A DNA stretch of 64,000 nt, taken from the NCBI GenBank assembly GCA_965153455.1, contig OZ234497.1, forward strand, positions 6,758,001 to 6,822,000, read 5' to 3'. Within the stretch, counting starts at the first letter, position 1. The number at the start of each line of letters is the position of its first letter. The translations under genes were made by a program, and so were the position numbers. The notes under the pieces are model-generated. The model was not told where the DNA came from, ran no database searches, and saw only the letters and a list, made by a program, of their open reading frames with translations. Below are positions 49,792-62,651 of this stretch, piece by piece. Source of the DNA: Sphagnum compactum (taxonomy: Eukaryota > Bryophyta > Sphagnopsida > Sphagnales).

Positions 49792-52700
49792 GATACATAG
49801 ACATGCTTTTGTTGTCGTTCCTTTTCTTCTTCTCAGAAAGCTTTTTCAAGATGTTTGTTTTCCTCTGTTGTGATGATGATGATGATGATGATGATGATCC
49901 TTGACGGACTCATTGATTGATTGTGTGATTACAAAACAAACGGATATGTTTGTTTGTTTGTAAAATTGGCGGTTGCAGATTGATGGAAGCGAAGCACGCT
50001 ACTTACTGGCAGGAGCTTCTGATGGATCAGTGGGAGTGTATGATACACAACAAGCCACTAGCTTCGACTCCATCACTCACACTGCCAAGCATGAGGCCTT
50101 GTTCACTGTGGACAAGTCGGTGCCGGAAGGACACATGTACTCTGTGTCTTCTGTTCAATGGTTTCCTGTGGATACTGGTCTCTTTGTCACTGGCTCATTT
50201 GACAACAACATTAATCTGTGGAACACAAATACATTGCAGGTACCCCACAAATCCTCCTCCTCCTCCTCCTCCCTCCCTCTCTTTTTGCTTTCCAAAGAAA
50301 AAACATTAATTCCTGGAGAATTTTTTTCACAATAAAAAACAGCAGGACAGCAGGAGGGTTGTTACAAGAGCTCCTGCAAAACAGCAAACTGGAATAAGAG
50401 CCAATCCCCCTTTATTCTCCCCCTTTTTTCTTTTTTTCCTTTCTTTCTATTCTTGGTTTTTATGGTTTCAGAGGTGGTGGGGTCTTTTTTTGCTGCTGCT
50501 GTTGGTTGTGAAAATTAGGTCTGCGGTGGTGGTGAATGCTCGTATGCTGGGAACTGGCACAGGTAGAGCAACAGTTTAGGATGCCAGGCAAGGTGTACGC
50601 AGTTGCGATGTCGGCCATGGCAACAGCGCACATGCTGGTAGCTTCTGGAACAGAGGATGTTCGAGTACGCCTTTGTGATTTGGCTTCTGGAGCTTTCACT
50701 CACACTTTGTCAGGACATCGAGGTTCGACATCTTCCCAGTAGTAAATCCACATCGTCAGATACTTGATCTTTGTGAAATAGGAAAGAGAAGAGTGGTTTG
50801 CAGGGAATGGTGAGTTTCATTTAGTGTTTCATCTCCCATGTGTCTCTACAAGGGGTGTTTGATGGCAGATGGAGTGTGGGCAGTGCAATGGTCAGCAGCA
50901 AGCGAGTGGGTGTTGATGTCGGGTGGTTGTGATGGTGCCATTCGCTTTTGGGATATACGGCAAGCTGGCTGCTTCCAAGTGCTGGATCAGAATCGTTCCC
51001 AGCTTGGGCGACGACCTCCAATTGTCAAAAGTGTTCCTGGAGTGCAAGAACAAGTAAGACAGTTTTTCTCTCTAAGCTTTGTGGATGCTCATTGTCACAT
51101 TCCAAGCAAACTGTGTCAGTTTTAGGTATTTGTTCCCCCTCTTCTGTGTCTAGTAGAGACAGCCAGTGCTGTCCCCCCAAGTATTGGAGTCTATTGTTGA
51201 GTGGTGAAAGAAACATCTCTGCTGAAAAGAGTACTTCAGGCAACAGCTTCTGCGAGTGGGAGCTCCAGGGGAGAATCCTTAAGAGTTCACCGACAATGGG
51301 AACAGCAACACAGCAGGCTCAACACACCCCCCCCCATACGCAGGAAGTTTAGAGCAAAGGACTTTGAAGCTCAGAGACAACACCCAGGGATGGTGTCAAC
51401 ATTGGACAAGGCAACCGCACATTATGGTTCAGTCACTGCCTTGCAAGCCACTGATGATGGGTTGTATCTCTTCAGTGCCGGTATGGCATTATTGACTCCT
51501 TCTGGTTCCTGCTACAACTTATCTTGTATATATAACATTGCAGATTCTGGATACTAATTCTGTTAGTAGGTTGGAATATTCATGGGCTGGTTTATGGCAT
51601 TGTTCTGGGTGCACAGGCACCGATTCAAGGGTGCGGTTATGGGACGTGCAGTCAGGGTGCAACACTCTTGTTAACTATGAAGCAACTCGCATTCGCACGC
51701 ACCAAGGGACCCAGCTTGCTGTCTCATCTGATTCATCCCTACTGTTTGTTGCATCCGCCCATTCTATTCAGGTGACAATCACAACATTATGCAACACCAC
51801 AAATACCCCTTACTGCCCTTACTGGATGCTTGACTTTTGAGGTCTCTGAGGACGGAAAGGAATTTCAAAGTTCCAAAATATAATTACTATTGCATTCTAT
51901 GAGCCTCTCTATACACAATGAGATCATGCAATCAGACTGGTCTTTACTATCTAGAAGTACGCATCTTTGAAAGCTCCAGTCTTTCAGACTCTTGAAAACT
52001 TGCAGCACTATATAAAGCAGGGGGTTTTTTTTTTCAAATTTGTGATGTAGCCACAGTGGTACCCATCCACTAGATGAAAGAGCTAAATTTGGCTACAGGT
52101 CAGAGAGGACAGTAGACATTTTCTAGAATCCTGCTATGTTTTGGTGACTTCCAACAACCGAGTATCTAAATATAGCAACTTCCATGTTTCTCTCCTCAGA
52201 ATGTGGTGAACTAAAAGGCATCTAAAAGGAATCTTGCAACAGTCCCAAAACAAAGAAAGCATTGTGGAGATGCAAAATTTCACATTAAAAAAACTGGCTG
52301 ATATACAGAGGTCTGTCATATATGCTGCTAGTTCTTCATACAAACTTGGATATGTTCTCCAGATTCTATCACATTTGCATCTTTTGCTAGAAGGATTGAT
52401 TGTGTCGTTGACCAATTCAATCCGACTGCACCTTTTGCAGCAGAAGGAAAAAGTCACACAAAGATGGCAGATGTTGCTGCCTTTGGTTGTCTGCTGTATA
52501 CCTACCTACTTTTGCAAGGTCAATCCTGTTGATTATGATGGTGGGGTTGGTGGCAGGCATATGATGTGTGGACTGGGCATTTGCATTCAAAATTAAGTGG
52601 ACACTATGACACTGTGAACTGCTGTGCCTTCCATGTGAATGATCAGGTTTAGACTCTTCCTCTCCAAAAGCCTGTGACCAGTTCCGACTGGACCTTGCCT

Positions 52701-53208
52701 GTTAAGTCTTTGCTCTGCATTTGGGACTCGTGACAGAAATGGATAATCAGATACATTATGAGCTTAGGGTTCTGTTGTCATCAGTGTTTCTTGATCTTTC
52801 ATGCTGTTGATGGTTTTTTTGGCTACACAGGAGCTGTATAGTGGAAGCAGTGATCGGCAAATATTAGTGTGGGCACCACCAGTGCACACTCCTCTGGAAG
52901 ATTTGGTGAGCATTCTTCCTTCATTCACCTGCCACAACAATTCCTGCAGTTGTTAACTCTTGATGGTGTCCATTCTCCAGAGCAAAGAAGTTCTCAAGGT
53001 CATAGCAGTTGGTTTTCAAACTATCAAACACAATCTTTTGTGAACATCAGATTGTAACTAGGCCAACATTGCATGTGATGTATACTCTCAAGTTGTGCAA
53101 ACATTTCCAAGTAGAAACTATGTTTGTGTGTGTGGTTGTGTGCAGGATGAAAAGACTACGCAAGGTGGAGCCCTTTTTGTGAAGGATGAGGATGCTTGGA
53201 GTGACTGA
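49571..53208 (+). CDS. CSA: CSA/ERCC8-type WD40 repeat DNA-repair protein
   Basis: CSA is the WD40 substrate receptor of a CUL4-DDB1 ubiquitin ligase that acts on stalled RNA polymerase II in transcription-coupled repair. Nine exons join in phase to 459 residues: 49571-49720, 49979-50239, 50563-50722, 50869-51053, 51240-51480, 51617-51771, 52557-52646, 52831-52905 and 53146-53208. Seen: an N-terminal extension, then WD repeats such as YLLAGASDGSVGVYD, GLFVTGSFDNNINLWNTNTL, VLMSGGCDGAIRFWDIRQAG, GTDSRVRLWDVQSGCNTLVN and ELYSGSSDRQILVWAPP, and an acidic C-terminus (KDEDAWSD). These match CSA in order and spacing, including the NTLVNY segment. The length is close to the plant homologues. The start follows stop-poor leader sequence; the frame is open upstream, so a longer N-terminus is possible but low complexity. 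No breaks were seen. Confidence 0.93.
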
Positions 53209-53570
53209 TTTTCATGTGTCAATATGTGGGCAATGTTATGTCACCTTACTCTGAAGTGCATGAGGAGCAAAAGGGAACTAGAGTTAGATGTGCTCTTATG
53301 ACTCAGAAATGCAGTGTCTTTCTGCATACGGGGAAGAAGTTTCTTAACAGAGAGACAGATAATTTGAGAGTAGGAGAAGCCTGAGAGGTCAAACACAAAT
53401 TCCCCCTATTTGGTGGGAATCTACAACAGTTTCTTCATACAAGAGTAATGGAAACAGGGAGTAGAGCCAAGCATCCATTACCACTTCACGACAGAGGATC
53501 TGAGATCTGTAATACACTTTTGCAGAGATGAAATGTTGGATCACCAGAACATCTCAACTTTGTTCTACTG

Positions 53571-54585
53571 TCATCTGCCTTCTTCCTTGATTGGGTGTAC
53601 AATAGTCCAGACATCAATATTTTGTGGGTCATCAAGTTTTGGTGATGGTGATGAGGGGAAGCTCATCATCATCATGGGAGAAGGAATCAAGCTGCTTGTC
53701 TGCTGCTGCTGCTGCTGTGGTTGCTGCTGGTCATGGCCAATTTCATTCCCACCAATGTTTTCAAACTTCTGTTGAATGCTCAACAATCGTGATTTCACTA
53801 AACGTGGATCAAACCTGGTTGGTTTCCACTTCTCTTTCTCTTCATTGTACCACTTGAGCGATCGCCGCATATCATTGATCTGTCCTTGGAGTGTGCTTCA
53901 GGTTCAACTTAAGATCAGCAGCGTCTGCCCAATTTCTTATTTACACAAAAACTAAGCTGTATGGATATGGCTTCATAATTTATGACTGTTTTACGTAAAT
54001 AAGCTTGTGTGTTTGAATCTGTAGATTGTCATATTTTTCCATCAACAAAAGATTTAATGGATCGAAAAAATTGCAGTTATGGAAGTTAAAGCAGGTTGGA
54101 TGCAGGTATTGATTGAAGAAGAAGAATACCTCAAACTTCCTCCTTTCTTCTGCCTTCCTATTTCTCTTTTCTTTTACAGTAAGATCACGGTACTCTCTCA
54201 GAATCAATTTCTGAACTTGAAAAGATTTTTTGTCAAATGTATTGGCAAATTCTCTCTGCAAAAAATACAAAAGAAAAAAACCACCATCAGATCAGGAACA
54301 GAACTTTGCATCACATAACAAACATTTTGCATGCATCTAAGATGATGAGGTTTGAAATTTGTAAATTGAAGCAACACAGAAGATGGGACAAAATTGGAAC
54401 TTCAAATATCTCACCTGACATCGTTCCTTTCTCTGCTTCTCCTTCATCTCACGCTTTGAGTACAATTTTTGATGATGGAGCATGTTTTGTCTTGCCATTT
54501 TCAAATCATGCTCTTGCTCCTTCAAAAGCTTACTTTCCAGATGTGATGTCCTTTCAGTCGACAGTTTGTGAAATTGAGCCTCCAT
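53571..54585 (-). CDS. Coiled-coil protein with poly-Gln and poly-Met tracts, unknown function
   Basis: Three minus-strand exons, 54415-54585, 54130-54255 and 53571-53879, join in phase through GT-AG introns to 201 residues ending in TGA. The first two exons are strongly charged and helical (SKLLKEQEHDLKMARQNMLH, KSFQVQKLILREYRDLTVKE), consistent with a coiled coil. The third has SLKWYNEEKEKWKPTRFDPR and KSRLLSIQQKFENIGGNE, then a Gln/Pro run, four Met and a Ser/Pro tail. The ATG at 54585 has a stop two codons upstream, but an acceptor could join there, so more 5' exons (for example a KQKVEDSISLLKQ stretch near 56.75 kb) are possible. It converges on the CSA gene, 362 bases apart. I do not recognise the family. 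Confidence 0.55.
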
Positions 54586-57500
54586 TACTCACTTTGTCTT
54601 CCTCCCACCCCCCTGCCTCCACCAAGAAATTATTCAAGGCTTCTCTCGAAATTAGCACCCACAAGGTGAAAGTTATGGATTTGGGCAATCATGTGCAAAT
54701 TTCTTTTCTTCTTTCCTATGAATGCCATGAAAACCATTTGGAATTTTGAGAGTGTGCCTATTTCTTGAGAATGCTTGGAGTTTTTTGTTAAGGAACCCAT
54801 GTAAGGGGCTGCTTCAAAGGAAGCCCTCATTCAGTGACCATCAACTATGGTTTTTGCAGAATCAATGTAGCTCACCTTCGTGGGTTGAGGGCTACTAGAT
54901 ATGAAGGCCCTTGGATGTTACCCATGTAGGTGTTCTTCCTGTGAAGCCCCTTGCATGGTTAAGGGCTTACTGCGAAGCCCCTTGCTTCACAGGGGTGACT
55001 TAGCCTACACATTAGGTACCTATCTCTTTGTGGCAAGTGAAGAGTGCCTGGTGTTGGGTGACATTGTGTTTGTCCCAAACAAAAGAATCCAAAAGCCAAA
55101 AGTGAGAGCAGCAAAAACCAAACACCAAGTTTTGCTGCTGAGACTACTTCAATCTTCATCTTTCACAAAAGAATAAACGAGTGTAGGTACGTTGGTTGTC
55201 AATTTTCTTTGTCAACAAAATTGCAGAAGTTCTGGTGAGAAATTCAAACGATTCTGCTTTTTCGGAAGCATTATGAATCACTGGAAAGAAAGAGGACAAG
55301 TTATAGAGTTTTCTAAGAAGACAATTTACATTTTAGAGTTTTCTTTCTCAACGTCGTGTGATCAGATTCTTCTTCTGCATTTTCTGCATTACTAATGGTT
55401 TTGACAACCCATGATGGTACTTCGCATTTGACTGTGTATTGGGTGATTGAGCAAATCAAATGATGAACAGCGGTTTTCTTTTTTTCTTTTTTTCAGGGGG
55501 GCAAATTTTCACCACTTGGCCACGAAAAACAATTCACTGCAACTCATACAAATTATCTTTGTGAAAAAAATGTGACAAAATTGTCAGATTTCAATGACAA
55601 GATTTCTGAAATTGCCATAGTCAGACACAATAGGTTCCAGCAGGTTGCCAAAATATAGCAGGATTCTTAAAATTTTCTACTTTCTTCTCTGATCTGTAAG
55701 CAAATGTAATTTGGCTAATTCCTCTTGTGGATGATCATCCGTGTGGCTACACCACAGAATTGAAAATAAAAACAAATGAAAAACTCCAGTTTCTCTCAAT
55801 TGTTTCATGAAATTGTGACCATTTTCACTTTTATCAATGTTCCATATCCCCCGAGAAGCAGAGAAGAGTTTCAATCTTATCAAAGAAAGAACACCCAAAT
55901 TGCTGTGATGGATCCCAAACACTTCAAGACTCTTTGTTATAATCTCCCAAAATACTTTTGAGTACAATTCAAGGGTTAAGGTAAGCAATCATCTTCACCA
56001 ACATGAAGAAATTCAAGACACAGACTTTGAAGTTTTTTTACTCTGAGAAAATCTTCAATTCACCTTGAAGAACACTCTCAATCTTTTAAAGCCTTGTGCC
56101 CCAAGAGAAAGCAATTCTAGGCATGAAAACATACGCCAAATCTTTTATAGGCATTCGTCAATCATTAACGCTAGATTCTTCCAGGTTTGATGTAAGCCCT
56201 TTTGCTCTGGAGATTCAGTACTGTTTTTTTTTCCAAATGATAAATAAATAAAAATTACTGCAGCAAGATCTTCTCCTCTACAAAATCACTCTCTCCAATC
56301 CTACATAGAGGAGCAATCATCCTTCACCGTGAAGAGCTTGAGAAGAGGTTTACCGGCAGCAAACGCATTGTTTTGGCGAGTAATCGTACTGGCAATGATC
56401 TCTCCTAGAGGAGAAACAAAAAAGAAACATACACCCACCCATGACAAGATCATCATCCCCAGATTGGTAATCAGATCAGAATCTCAATTTTCCAGTTTTT
56501 ATCAAATATATGTATATAGGTAATATAAACCTACTATAAGTCTGAATTACTTGCAACTTTTTCAACTTAGAATTTTCAAAAACAAAAGTCTCAGGATTTT
56601 GCACACCAAAACACGCACGCACGCACTCAAGAAATTTCAATCTTTCTATGAAGGTAGTTAGTTTTTAAAACTAACTACGAATATGGGATCAGAGGGTTTT
56701 TTTTCAAGACAAACCGGGTCTTTCTCACGTGTTTGTTTGAGAAGAGAAATACTGTCCTCCACCTTCTGCTTTACCAATACTGCAAAATCACAGGTTCAAA
56801 TCACAGAACCCCCACAACTTGTATCAATTGTATGTGTGCAAAAAATCCAAGTTGTGCGGTGCCAGAAAGTAAAGATTGGTGACAGAAAGTAAAAATTGGT
56901 GAGGAAACTTGACTCACAGTATAAATCTTTGCACTGAACTCCATCACCGTAATCAAAGACCAGAACGAAAAAGAAAAAAAAAATTGTACCCAAAACCACC
57001 CAACCACCCACCAAAAAACACATATACTATTTATTAGTGATGGATATGATCTAGCATTTTCTTGGAAGGTAAAAACTGGGTAATATAGGAGCTAGCGGTG
57101 CCTCCTGAAGCACACCTAGGTAGTCCTGAAATGGCGCTAATGATACTGACAGGCTGATGTGGCAGACTGGGATTGGTTGCTCACTCCTTTGTTATCGTTA
57201 GCTATAGTGCTTAAACTGTGCTTTAAGGCATTGGCTACAATCCTCAAACGTGATTTTGGATACCCTATTACTCATTAGATTTATTCCAAATTTTATGCAA
57301 ATGCTACAATGATAGATTATAAACATTGTTACGTTGTAGGTAAAGCCCTAGGGCGAGAGCTTTAGCGGAGTAAAGGGCTGACAAAAGGCAGAGCAAAGCG
57401 CAGCCTGAATCTGATAATGCCCCTCACCCAAGGGCTTTAATGTGCGTTAAGACCATGGCTGCACAGTGAGAAGAACTGGAAGTGGGCTTTACAATTTTCA

Positions 57501-57808
57501 GGAAGCTCATGAAGAGCGTAGGTGGGCTTCATGAAAATCATAAAGCCCCTGCAGGAAGCAGATGAATCTGTTCACCCTGTAACAAGATGTCTGAGTACAC
57601 TAAAAAAACTCTAGCTAGGTCTTTATGTAAATACATCACACATTTTCAACACTAACGTAGTTTAGCACTAAAAACCATGTAAAATAAGCACTGGTTACAG
57701 TTGTTTTTGTGGTACACTATTATACTGTGGACATACCTTGAACTAGATTCACGCGAAATCTTTTCAAGTTCAGCAATAATCAAGCCCTTCTATCTTCTTG
57801 GTGAAAGA
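54586..57808. other. Intergenic or unresolved 5' part of the coiled-coil gene
   Basis: No confident gene. Possible minus-strand exons are seen at about 56710-56770 (VKQKVEDSISLLKQ) and about 56300-56410 (a strong pyrimidine-tract acceptor followed by STITRQNNAFAAGKPLLKL), but they do not link in phase. It also holds a copy of the dispersed repeat at about 55600-55760, repeated GAAGCCCCTTGC motifs at about 54835-55000, and a 65-bp hairpin at 57484-57548. Confidence 0.4.
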
Positions 57809-60800
57809 TCAAAGTTTGCTATCAAGTGAATCCACAAAATTGCACAAAGCATTTGATTTTGCCATCCGAAAAACACGTACCTCCTGCTGGTTTCTAAGAC
57901 TACAGTTGTAATTAGCTGTATCTATGGGATCTGCAAAATGAATGTAGATGCGTTCAATGGAGGGAACAGGTATTAAACTGGCGCCACCCCCCACCCCCAA
58001 CAGACATTTATTTCCATCAGAAAAATTGGATAAACAAAGTTTCAGCTTGTTACTAGAAGTGTGAGGATGATTGATCACAAAGATATGGAGAGGGGACCAA
58101 AACCAAAAAAATACAATAAAAAGGAGAAAAACCTAAACAGTTTTTTTCCCTCTTCAATTGATCCCAAAAATGTTGGGAGTCACACCACGAAATGGACAGA
58201 AACAAATGTCCAAGAGAGGAGGATATTACAACATGTGTAGTGTGAAGTACCTGGGTAAGCCCAATACAGGTAGACCCGTCAACGGATATATGCTGTCAGT
58301 GCTAAGTTTCAGCTGATTGTAAACAGCTCGTACAAGAGGTCCTAGAGGCGATGCTAGTATGTCATCTCCATCAAGTAAGATTTTGTATCTGTGGACATTG
58401 GTAAGCAATTTCTGCTACAGTGTTCAGTTGTCAAAGAGTCCAGTCCACCAAAGGACTACTACAACACAATTGAGAGAACTGAAGCAAACACAGAAACCAA
58501 GAATCATGCCGAGAAAAAGAATCCCGTGACCAAAAGAGCCTGAAAGGAGAAATGCTGCAATGGGTACAGACACATTTTGCGAGTGCAAAGAAGGTTCTAA
58601 GCAACATACGCTTCATCAGCTCCCAGAAGTGCAAAGGGCACAATAATAGCATTGTGGGCACTTGCCATGCGCACAAAGTCAACAGTAGGTTTCCACAACA
58701 GCTTATACTCCTCACCCTGCAGCACACCCTGCTTTATTAGCGAAGGATTTCACCACAGTACTTAGCATGCTTGAAGCTTGCAAGAGTAAAACTCAAAAGG
58801 ACCAGAACCAAAACCAGGAAAAAAAAGGGGGGGGGGGGGGGGGGGGAACTATTGAAAGCCCCTTCAGGAAATAAAGATATGCTTCCTGCAAAAGAGGGAC
58901 ACGCATGCTTCCTTCAGTAATCTCTGATCTTTGCATCAACTTACTTTTCGCTTGCAAACTTCTCTTGCACCTCCAGGGAACAGGAGCACACTTTCTCCCT
59001 CCTACAAATTGTATACAGCAAAGAATCATCATGCAGTGGGTGCAGCCAAATGGCTTGCACCTCGAAGCATACTACAAATCACTGATGTTACTACTACAAA
59101 AGGATTCCCTTCAAACCCATCTTATTGTATTTCTTTGGCTGTTGAAAAACAACTGCAACAACGATAGAGCTATTATACAGACCTTAAGCAGTCTGTAGGC
59201 TGCAAACTTTGAGGACTTCACATTCCCATACCTACAACAAACACCACCACCACCAAAAAAAGCCAGTTTCAGTAGACCAATCTCTGTGTTGTCAAGGAGA
59301 ACTCCTACTACTTTCAATGACTTTCATATGTCAGCTTGCTTTACAGAACTCACTTGCCTCTCAAACACAGGGCCAACACCACTGGTCCAGTGTGCTGGAT
59401 GCGCAAGTCCTCGAGCATGAAAACCTCTCAGAAACAGCTGCAAATCATGCACCCACAAAGCAAGAACCCATAAGCAAAGCAACCAGAAGCAAGCTCCTCT
59501 TTGTCATTGATTGACATGAAGCACATTATTTTTCCCCACTCAATCTGCCAGTATATACCTATGTTTTTCCCAGAAATCTGAAGCTCATCAATCACACTTC
59601 TATCCCATCTTTCTGAAAGGACTGAAAAGTGGGAAAACAAAATTCTTCAAGCAGTAAGCATTGAAAGATGATGGATTACAATACTTCCAAGAAAAGAAAG
59701 ATATTACCTCATAAACAAGAATTGGAGAATCATATACCCCAAACAAGGTATGGTTCCCAACAAACAAAATGGGTCTTCTAGGCTGCAAAAGTATTCAACA
59801 ACAGTGGGGTGGTTAGATGTTAGCAGGTTTGTAGTGTCAAAAGCCACAGCTTTGCAAGCATCCACAGTGCTACACTCCAACATTCCAAGCTACTACCCAG
59901 GTTCGGGCCTATAAGTAGTGTGGAATTCATGTTAACAAATTGAGAGATGTAGCATATCTCTTTAACAGGAGGAACAGCTTCATACATGGCAGTGTAAAGT
60001 TGTTACCTCTGCAGCTGCATCTGGTAAAGTTTCTGCTCCACTGACAAGAGGAGATGTAAGAATCTGCATTTGCATAACCACAACTCATTCTCCTTCAGCA
60101 AGCTACGAGAGAGACATCATCACTCACAGTGTGGTTTTGAACTGTCAAACTTTGCATTTTCTGGCAAGGAAATTATTAAACGGCTTTATAATTACTCACT
60201 CGCCATGGCTCTAGAAGTCGCCCCAATTCATCAAGCCTGTTGTCTAAGACTGCATGTTGCCTTTTGAAGAGAGGAGCATCTGGCTGAGGAGTTGTTGTCG
60301 AAGGAGAACTGGCAAGAGATGAGAGATGCAGCAGTGTTGATGTGGTTTCAGGAGGAACAACAAATCCATGTGTTTGCAACATCTTTGCCAAATCAATAGA
60401 GTCTTCGAGAAGTGCAGTATGGCCACTGCTGCCATCATGGTTGGTTGAAGAGACCACAATATATCAGAAAAGGTAAGACTGAACTGTGCAAGAAATCCAT
60501 TTTCTTTCATGTGCAAAAAAATGGGAACTAGCTTGCCTTGTGCACACTATCAAAACAAACTCAGTAGAGAGAAGGAAAAAGGGCAGCGAGGAGACCTTTC
60601 AGGTAAAATAACCCGCTTTGCATTGGGAAAAAGAGACTGGAGACGAGCACATTCTGCCATTGAAGGCAACACCCAGTCCTTCGCTGATGCAAACTACAGA
60701 CCCCAGATGATTCCCCCCAGCACACAAAAGCTGATTGATTTTATTTATTCAGGAAAAAAAATTGTCACCAAAAATCGCATCTCATCACAAATTATTTTGA

Positions 60801-61895
60801 TTTCTCAACCTTTCACATAATCACTGCATGCACACAACCGCTGCATACTTTTGCTTTTAAAAAGGACAGTGGGGTGGACCCAGCACCACTCACCAAAAGA
60901 GTGGGCATGTTGATGGACTGGATGTCAATGTCAGAGAGCCCTGTACTATCATTCAGCATAGAGAATCGCCATGCCCCACATTCAGCTGGGACGAAATCGA
61001 TGGGAGACAGCAAAGTCTCATGACCTTTGGTCGACACCCGATTGCGCTTCACCAGCAATGGTAACATTAAGTCCTGTAAAAAAGTTCATCAATAGATCAC
61101 TTCGTCATCATCACCTTCTTCTTCTTCTTCTTCTTCTTTTTCAATGAAAATCCATCATTTTTTTGACACAGGTTGACAAGATTCAAAGAAAAACACCAAC
61201 AGAATTGTAGAATGAAAACTCACTGCCAAATGTTACCTGTGCAATTTGGTAGAGAGTTTGTGGAAAGAAGGCTAAGATGCCTGTTGATGCACAAAAACTG
61301 ACCAAAGGATTGTTTTTTGCAAAATTCGTAGCTGGATTAATCTGCCACCCACCATTGTTCAGCCACGCACATAATGCCATTATCCTCCATGAGAATCAGC
61401 ACCAATCCGATTGAAGCACACCCAAAATGCGTAAGTACAACACCAAGACGAGCACAACATTGATGAGAAACATATACCAGAACTAAGTGTGTGATTAGAC
61501 TTGGGGAAGCTAAGGCCAATCGAATTGCTAGACAAGCACCAAAAGATTCTCCAACAACTGTCAAATGCCTCCTGCGTTGTCGTTGTTGTTGCTGTTTTTG
61601 AGTGGTTTCAGTGCCCTCCTCGTCCTCCTCCACCTCTTTCTGTAGCAAATGACAAACCATCTGTACAAGCTCTTGCCATGTTGATCGATTATCACTTGGT
61701 ATATAAACACACCGAATGTCATATCTGCAGACAACAAAAGGAAGAGGGGAAAAAAAAAAAAATTAGAATACCCAAGCAAGGAGTTCCCTCCCCCCACAAC
61801 ATGATCTTAAGAATCTCAAAAAACACAATTTCAATTCTGAGAAGAAGAAGATGTGAAGAAGAAAAAACAACATTCCCCCACATGTCCAAGCTTCA

Positions 61896-61932
<37 letters not shown>

Positions 61933-62586
61933 GTTTTGAATTCTCTGCAGTAAACTCTAATGCTTGCTTCATGATTCCACAGGTGGAGAGAATTTTAGGA
62001 ATAAAGATTAGTTGGGAGTTGGGTTTAGGGTTTTGTTAGTGAATGGGGTTTAGGGCTTATACCCAGCAGCTGCAAGAGTGGGCAATTGAGAAGCAATGCC
62101 TTGTCCTGTGCAATCCATGCCAGGTACATACAGTAGCAGAGGTCTGTCATCATCATCATCATCATGTGTTGCCTTCTTCTTCTGCTGCTGCTGCAATGCT
62201 TTTGGCAAGAGATTCAAAGGATCCAGTAACGTGACTTCACTGGCACCTGGAGCAAAATTCGGTAGAGGACATGAAGGATCCCCAGTGATTGTCTCAGTCC
62301 TTCTCCTCCTCAACAACGTCCCTAACTCCTTCTCCCCCTCTTCCTCTTCTTCCTCCTCTTCGGATGTCACTGCTCCAGCACTCGAGCTTGTGTTCTTCAA
62401 GCTGTGAACTCCAGAGTTTTGGCTGCTGCTGCTGCTGCTGCAATTGGGTGGTGGTGCTCCAGCAGCCGCTGCTAACCCACGGAAGGGGAAGAAGCTTGAC
62501 GACGCAGTAGTAGTAGTACTCGCGAACTTCTGATGATGCACACACAAAGGCGTGCGAGAAAAAACTCGCATCGCCATGACCACCAT
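57809..62586 (-). CDS. PES1: Phytyl ester synthase / diacylglycerol acyltransferase-like, plastid
   Basis: This family makes fatty-acid phytyl esters and triacylglycerol in plastids during chlorophyll breakdown. Fourteen minus-strand exons join in phase to 704 residues: 62063-62586, 61478-61724, 61237-61341, 60894-61073, 60596-60693, 60200-60428, 60007-60063, 59708-59782, 59358-59437, 59183-59231, 58945-59001, 58610-58716, 58251-58388 and 57809-57977. Seen: a Ser/Thr-rich transit-like N-terminus; an alpha/beta-hydrolase half with LLLYVPGMDCTGQG, nucleophile elbow VVGESFGACLAIRLA (GxSxG) and the late SSGHTALLEDSIDLA block (catalytic His); then an acyltransferase half with PRRPILFVGNHTLFGVYDSP and SVLLFPGGAREVCKRKGEEY. 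The length equals that of known plant members. Intron 9 uses a GC donor. The N-terminus has Glu, Gln and Asp runs. The start could be 62664, 62586, 62577 or 62571; the upstream frame is a CA repeat, so 62586 was chosen. Confidence 0.92.
58827..58846 (+). repeat. Poly-G run in a PES intron
   Basis: About 20 consecutive G residues on the + strand (poly-C in the transcript) lie in the intron between 58717 and 58944. Such a run is prone to sequencing and replication slippage. Confidence 0.8.
61901..61929 (+). repeat. (TC)n microsatellite in PES intron 1
   Basis: About 14 TC dinucleotides on the + strand, (GA)n in the transcript, within the first PES intron (61725-62062). Confidence 0.8.
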
Positions 62587-62612
62587 AACAACAAGACCCA
62601 GAGAAAAAAAAA

Positions 62613-62614
62613 AC

Positions 62615-62645
<31 letters not shown>
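62613..62645 (+). repeat. (CA)n microsatellite just upstream of the PES start
   Basis: About 16 CA dinucleotides lie 27-60 bases upstream of the chosen start codon. Read on the gene strand they are (GT)n and encode a Cys-Val run in the open upstream frame. Confidence 0.85.

Positions 62646-62651
<6 letters not shown>

Noticed and set aside
54901-55176. 91-codon + strand frame with Cys motifs
   Set aside because: It overlaps repeated GAAGCCCCTTGC motifs and a 10-bp inverted repeat; no family was recognised.
59350-59437. GT donor (CAA|GTGAGT) for PES exon 9
   Set aside because: Using it shifts the frame of the following exon; the GC donor at 59357 keeps the conserved reading.
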